DNA of 64,000 nt from Glaciecola sp964418575 (GTDB taxonomy: Bacteria > Pseudomonadota > Gammaproteobacteria > Enterobacterales > Alteromonadaceae), in NCBI GenBank assembly GCA_964418575.1, contig CAYQMI010000003.1, positions 1 through 64,000 of the forward strand, in the 5' to 3' direction. Within the stretch, counting starts at the first letter, position 1. Each line of letters opens with the position of its first letter. The notes beneath the pieces were generated by a model, which saw only the letters and a program-made list of their open reading frames with translations, did no database searches and was not told where the DNA came from. Positions 61,472 to 64,000 of the stretch are shown here, piece by piece. Position numbers and translations under genes: made by a program.

Positions 61472-62443
61472 ATGTTACAAGATAATTTTGGCAGACAATT
61501 TCATTACTTGCGATTGTCCATCACTGAGATGTGTAATTTTAGGTGCAACTACTGCCTCCCTAACGGCAATGAGTGCGACACCTCTAAAGACAACATGAAT
61601 TTAGACGAAATTACGACTTTAGTTCGTGCATTCGCTCGATTAGGCACCAGCAAAATACGTATCACAGGCGGCGAACCAAGCCTTCGTAAAGACCTAGTCG
61701 ATATCATTCAAATTTGTAAAAGTACCCCAGGTATCGAAAAAGTCGCGATGACTACTAATGCTTTCCGCCTTAAAAAAGACGTTCAAAAATATAAAGACGC
61801 AGGACTTGATGCCCTCAATGTTAGCGCCGACAGTTTGGATCCTAGATTGTTCGCAGCAATAACGGGAAAAGATAAATTACTCGATATTCTTGCGGGTGTA
61901 GACGCTGCGGTAGAGGCAGGGATAAAGCACATTAAATTTAACTCCGTGATATTAAAACAGCACAATTTCGGTGGCTTTCAACAGTTTTTAGATTATTTAA
62001 AGACCCATCCTGTTACCTGGCGGTTTATTGAGCTAATGCAGACGGGTGATAACGCACAGTTTTTTGCTCAAAACCATGTTCAAGGCGAGACTATAAAACA
62101 AGATTTGCTGGCTAAGGGCTGGCAGCGCGTTGTTAGAGAGAAACACGCCGGTCCGGCTCAAGAATTTAGTCACCCCGATTATTTAGGTAACTTGGGCTTG
62201 ATCATGCCCTACAGTAAAGATTTCTGTAGCACGTGCAATCGTTTGCGGGTATCAAGCTCAGGCAAATTGCATTTGTGTTTGTTTTCAGAAACTGGTTTAA
62301 ATATAAGAGACAGTTTGACCGCATGTGACGTAGATGCGACATGCGAGGCATTAAAATCGCATTTGGCGCTAAAGACGGCTAGCCACGAACTTCAAAAAGG
62401 TTTTACTGGCGCAACGAAGCAACTGGCTATGCTGGGCGGCTAG
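61472..62443 (+). CDS. moaA: GTP 3',8-cyclase
   Basis: A 323-residue radical SAM enzyme catalysing the first step of molybdenum cofactor synthesis. The SAM cluster Cys are C21, C25 and C28 (EMCNFRCNYC), the TGGEPSLRKDL motif follows, and the C-terminal cluster is in FCSTCNRLRVSSSGKLHLC. The C-terminal tail ends in the double Gly (LGG) needed for activity. The leader carries the candidate riboswitch, so expression probably responds to cofactor. It heads moaABCD. Confidence 0.97.
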   Translation: MLQDNFGRQFHYLRLSITEMCNFRCNYCLPNGNECDTSKDNMNLDEITTLVRAFARLGTSKIRITGGEPSLRKDLVDIIQICKSTPGIEKVAMTTNAFRLKKDVQKYKDAGLDALNVSADSLDPRLFAAITGKDKLLDILAGVDAAVEAGIKHIKFNSVILKQHNFGGFQQFLDYLKTHPVTWRFIELMQTGDNAQFFAQNHVQGETIKQDLLAKGWQRVVREKHAGPAQEFSHPDYLGNLGLIMPYSKDFCSTCNRLRVSSSGKLHLCLFSETGLNIRDSLTACDVDATCEALKSHLALKTASHELQKGFTGATKQLAMLGG

Positions 62444-62532
62444 CAGGCAGTTAAACATGCACTAAATAAACGACACCACAAAAAATACATTCCCAATTAA
62501 CCCAAATGCACCTTTAGTGAAGGAGAAGATGC

Positions 62533-63039
62533 ATGAGTTCAGCCTCCAAGGCTTTTAAAGCGCTTAATATTGCGGTACTGACTATTTCTGATACCCGCAC
62601 AATAGATACCGATACATCGGGCGACTATTTATTTAATCAAGCTAGCAACGCTGGGCACAATATTGTGGCGCGTCATATTATTATTGACGATATATATGAA
62701 ATTCGAGCAGTAGCCTCCGCGCTTATTGCAGATAAAAACGTGCAGGCAATTTTAGTAACCGGGGGCACTGGTTTTACTCAAAGAGACTCAACCCCTGAAG
62801 CGCTGACCCCACTTTTTGATAAACAAATTGAAGGCTTTGGTGAGCTATTTAGATATATATCTTACAAAGAAATTGGCACATCAACTGTGCAGTCGCGCGC
62901 TTTCGCCGGCATGGCAAATCAAACCATTATTTTTTGTATGCCAGGGTCAACTGGCGCCTGCAAAACCGCGTGGGAAGGAATTTTAAAAGAGCAGTTAGAC
63001 TCAACTCACAGACCATGTAATTTTGCTCCACATGTTTGA
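62533..63039 (+). CDS. moaB: MoaB-type molybdopterin adenylyltransferase-like protein
   Basis: A 168-residue protein of the MoaB/Mog family. Motifs are LTISDTRTIDTDTSG near the N-terminus, LVTGGTGFTQRDSTPEA in the middle and FCMPGSTGACKTAWEGIL near the end. It would bind molybdopterin and may adenylate it. A GGAGAAG site precedes the ATG. No mogA or moeA gene is in the window. Confidence 0.95.
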   Translation: MSSASKAFKALNIAVLTISDTRTIDTDTSGDYLFNQASNAGHNIVARHIIIDDIYEIRAVASALIADKNVQAILVTGGTGFTQRDSTPEALTPLFDKQIEGFGELFRYISYKEIGTSTVQSRAFAGMANQTIIFCMPGSTGACKTAWEGILKEQLDSTHRPCNFAPHV

Positions 63040-63063
63040 TATCACACTCCAAAGGAATTTAGA

Positions 63064-63552
63064 TTGACTGATAATATCCTGACTCACATAGACCAAAGCG
63101 GTAACGCGAACATGGTAGACGTGAGCGAAAAGCAAGCCAGTACTCGTATAGCTATTGCAACTGGAAGCGTCAAAATGCGAAAGCAAACACTCGCTTTGAT
63201 AAAGGCAAATGACTTAAAAAAAGGCGATGTTCTGGCGACCGCTCGTATTGCAGGGATTCAAGGCGCAAAGCAGTGTCCTGCTTTAATACCGCTGTGTCAC
63301 CCTTTGATGATATCGAAAGTCAGTATTGAGTTTGAGTACGACGACGTTAATTCAAAAGTCGATATAAGCTGCGAATGTAGGTTGGTAGGAAAAACAGGCG
63401 TTGAGATGGAAGCGCTAACCGGCGTATCTGTTGCTGCGCTTACCATTTTTGATATGTGCAAAGCTGTCGACCCTGGAATGATAATTGGCGACATTAAAGT
63501 GCAGCAAAAGACGGGTGGAAAAAGCGGCAATTGGGAGCGTGATGCACAATGA
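63064..63552 (+). CDS. moaC: Cyclic pyranopterin monophosphate synthase
   Basis: A 162-residue enzyme acting after MoaA. Family motifs are MVDVSEK, LIPLCHPLMISKVSIEFE and KTGVEMEALTGVSVAALTIFDMCKAVD. The start is a TTG at 63064 behind AAGGAA; this gives the usual LTHID...MVDV N-terminus, while the next ATG would cut it short. It overlaps moaD by 4 nt. Confidence 0.96.
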   Translation: MTDNILTHIDQSGNANMVDVSEKQASTRIAIATGSVKMRKQTLALIKANDLKKGDVLATARIAGIQGAKQCPALIPLCHPLMISKVSIEFEYDDVNSKVDISCECRLVGKTGVEMEALTGVSVAALTIFDMCKAVDPGMIIGDIKVQQKTGGKSGNWERDAQ

Positions 63553-63794
63553 CAAAATTAAAACTGTTTGCTTCATTGAGAGAGGCGGTTGGCATAAGCG
63601 AAATTGATATTGATGGCATGGAAGGGCAAAGCTTGGCGAGCGTGAAACAGTCTTTGATAGACCAAGGCGAGCCATGGAGTGCGCTAGATGGACAGGAAAT
63701 AATATTTGCTGTAAATCACGCAATATGTGCACCTGATACGTTAGTAAAACAAGGCGATGAGTTAGCCATGTTCCCGCCTGTCACCGGTGGGTAA
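63549..63794 (+). CDS. moaD: Molybdopterin synthase sulfur-carrier subunit
   Basis: An 81-residue ubiquitin-like protein ending in FPPVTGG. The C-terminal Gly-Gly is the site that becomes a thiocarboxylate to feed MoaE. It overlaps moaC by 4 nt (ATGA). Its partner moaE is encoded on the other strand beyond moaA. Confidence 0.95.
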   Translation: MTKLKLFASLREAVGISEIDIDGMEGQSLASVKQSLIDQGEPWSALDGQEIIFAVNHAICAPDTLVKQGDELAMFPPVTGG

Positions 63795-63798
63795 AGGC

Positions 63799-63834
63799 AA
63801 AAGAAGCTGAAGTTTGTGTAAACTCAGCTTCTTT
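63799..63834. terminator. Hairpin between convergent moaD and partial gene
   Basis: Long arms around AAAGAAGCTGA and TCAGCTTCTTT, plus inner GTTT/AAAC, close on a GTGT loop with one bulged base. It sits between the moaD stop and the stop of the convergent partial gene, so it can act in both directions. T-runs are short. Confidence 0.7.
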
Positions 63835-63843
63835 GCACATTGA

Positions 63844-64000
63844 CTACTGCCTGAAACCTTCAACCAATGCTGGAATACCCGGCAATAAGCCTACCATTGC
63901 CATCACACCTGTTAGTACAACAAACATCACACCAGGAATAATCCAACGACTCATTTTAGTCAGTTCTGCACTTCTCTCTTTGCAGCCAATTAGCCCAAGA
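63844..64000 (-). CDS. Partial membrane protein (C-terminal end only)
   Basis: The last 51 codons of a minus-strand gene that continues past the window edge. The stop is at 63844-63846. The visible part has a polar stretch (CKERSAELTKMSRW) and one hydrophobic helix (IIPGVMFVVLTGVMAMVGL), ending PGIPALVEGFRQ. It is an integral membrane protein of unknown type. Confidence 0.6.
   Translation of the reverse strand, partial: LGLIGCKERSAELTKMSRWIIPGVMFVVLTGVMAMVGLLPGIPALVEGFRQ

Noticed and set aside
1..64000. CRISPR arrays, tRNA/rRNA genes, insertion sequences, prophage or attachment sites
   Set aside because: Looked for in intergenic regions on both strands; no repeat-spacer pattern, cloverleaf, transposase, integrase or terminal inverted repeats were seen.

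Overview
The window looks like a chromosome segment of a marine, aerobic gammaproteobacterium, most likely from or near the Alteromonadales. The reasons are the moderate AT bias, a TonB receptor paired with a PepSY reductase, LapD/LapG, several Fe(II)/2-oxoglutarate oxygenases and many two-component and c-di-GMP proteins. This placement is inference from gene content. I see no tRNA, rRNA, insertion sequence, phage gene or CRISPR array. Two 100-N scaffold gaps are present (16397-16496 and 33846-33945).

Layout. 1-3.9 kb: a MacB/FtsX-type ABC permease followed by an NtrC-type regulator and its sensor kinase. 3.9-6.7 kb (minus strand): a DesK-like kinase, a NarL-type regulator and a glutaminase with overlapping ends. 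6.9-10 kb: a membrane protein, a TerB-like protein, a WYL regulator and a histone-deacetylase-family hydrolase. 10.2-24.5 kb: a surface-polysaccharide and biofilm block. It has an outer-membrane barrel, a polysaccharide export protein, a Wzz/tyrosine autokinase, a CpsB-type phosphatase, a VpsP-like protein and a gap-interrupted O-antigen ligase/polymerase. It also has lapG-lapD with a small secreted protein, manC, and a c-di-GMP phosphodiesterase. 24.7-27.9 kb: a hybrid kinase and a response regulator, preceded by a 43-codon ORF. 28-32.8 kb: a GbsR/MarR regulator with a clear operator, then an RND pump. 32.9-36.4 kb: a PhyH oxygenase, a small K+ channel and a GH10 xylanase. 36.5-38.5 kb: arsR-arsC-acr3. 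38.5-41.9 kb: a Fur-box-controlled siderophore receptor plus PepSY reductase. 42-46.3 kb: two secreted proteins divergent from a BaeSR-like two-component system. 46.3-49.3 kb: a second PhyH protein, a patatin lipoprotein and a TIGR02466-type oxygenase.

49.3-60.2 kb (minus strand): an operon for aerobic carbon monoxide dehydrogenase, coxM-S-L-G-D-E-F-mocA-coxI. CoxL carries the form I active-site loop YRCSFR. The operon runs straight into sufS, sufU and a 66-residue six-cysteine protein that resembles the metal-binding domain of copper-transporting ATPases. 60.5-63.8 kb: moaE divergent from moaABCD. The moaA leader folds like a molybdenum-cofactor riboswitch.

How it fits together. The last 14 kb form one programme. 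The moa genes make molybdopterin and MocA would convert it to the cytidine dinucleotide form. CoxD/E/F/I would mature the Mo-S-Cu site. The terminal sufS-sufU-Cys-protein trio is a plausible dedicated sulfur and copper supply for that site, and it is the strongest candidate here for an undescribed module. The second theme is c-di-GMP control of surface matrix through LapD/LapG and a phosphodiesterase next to the export genes. A third is a set of self-contained regulated cassettes (ars, siderophore, RND), each with its operator visible as a near-perfect palindrome.
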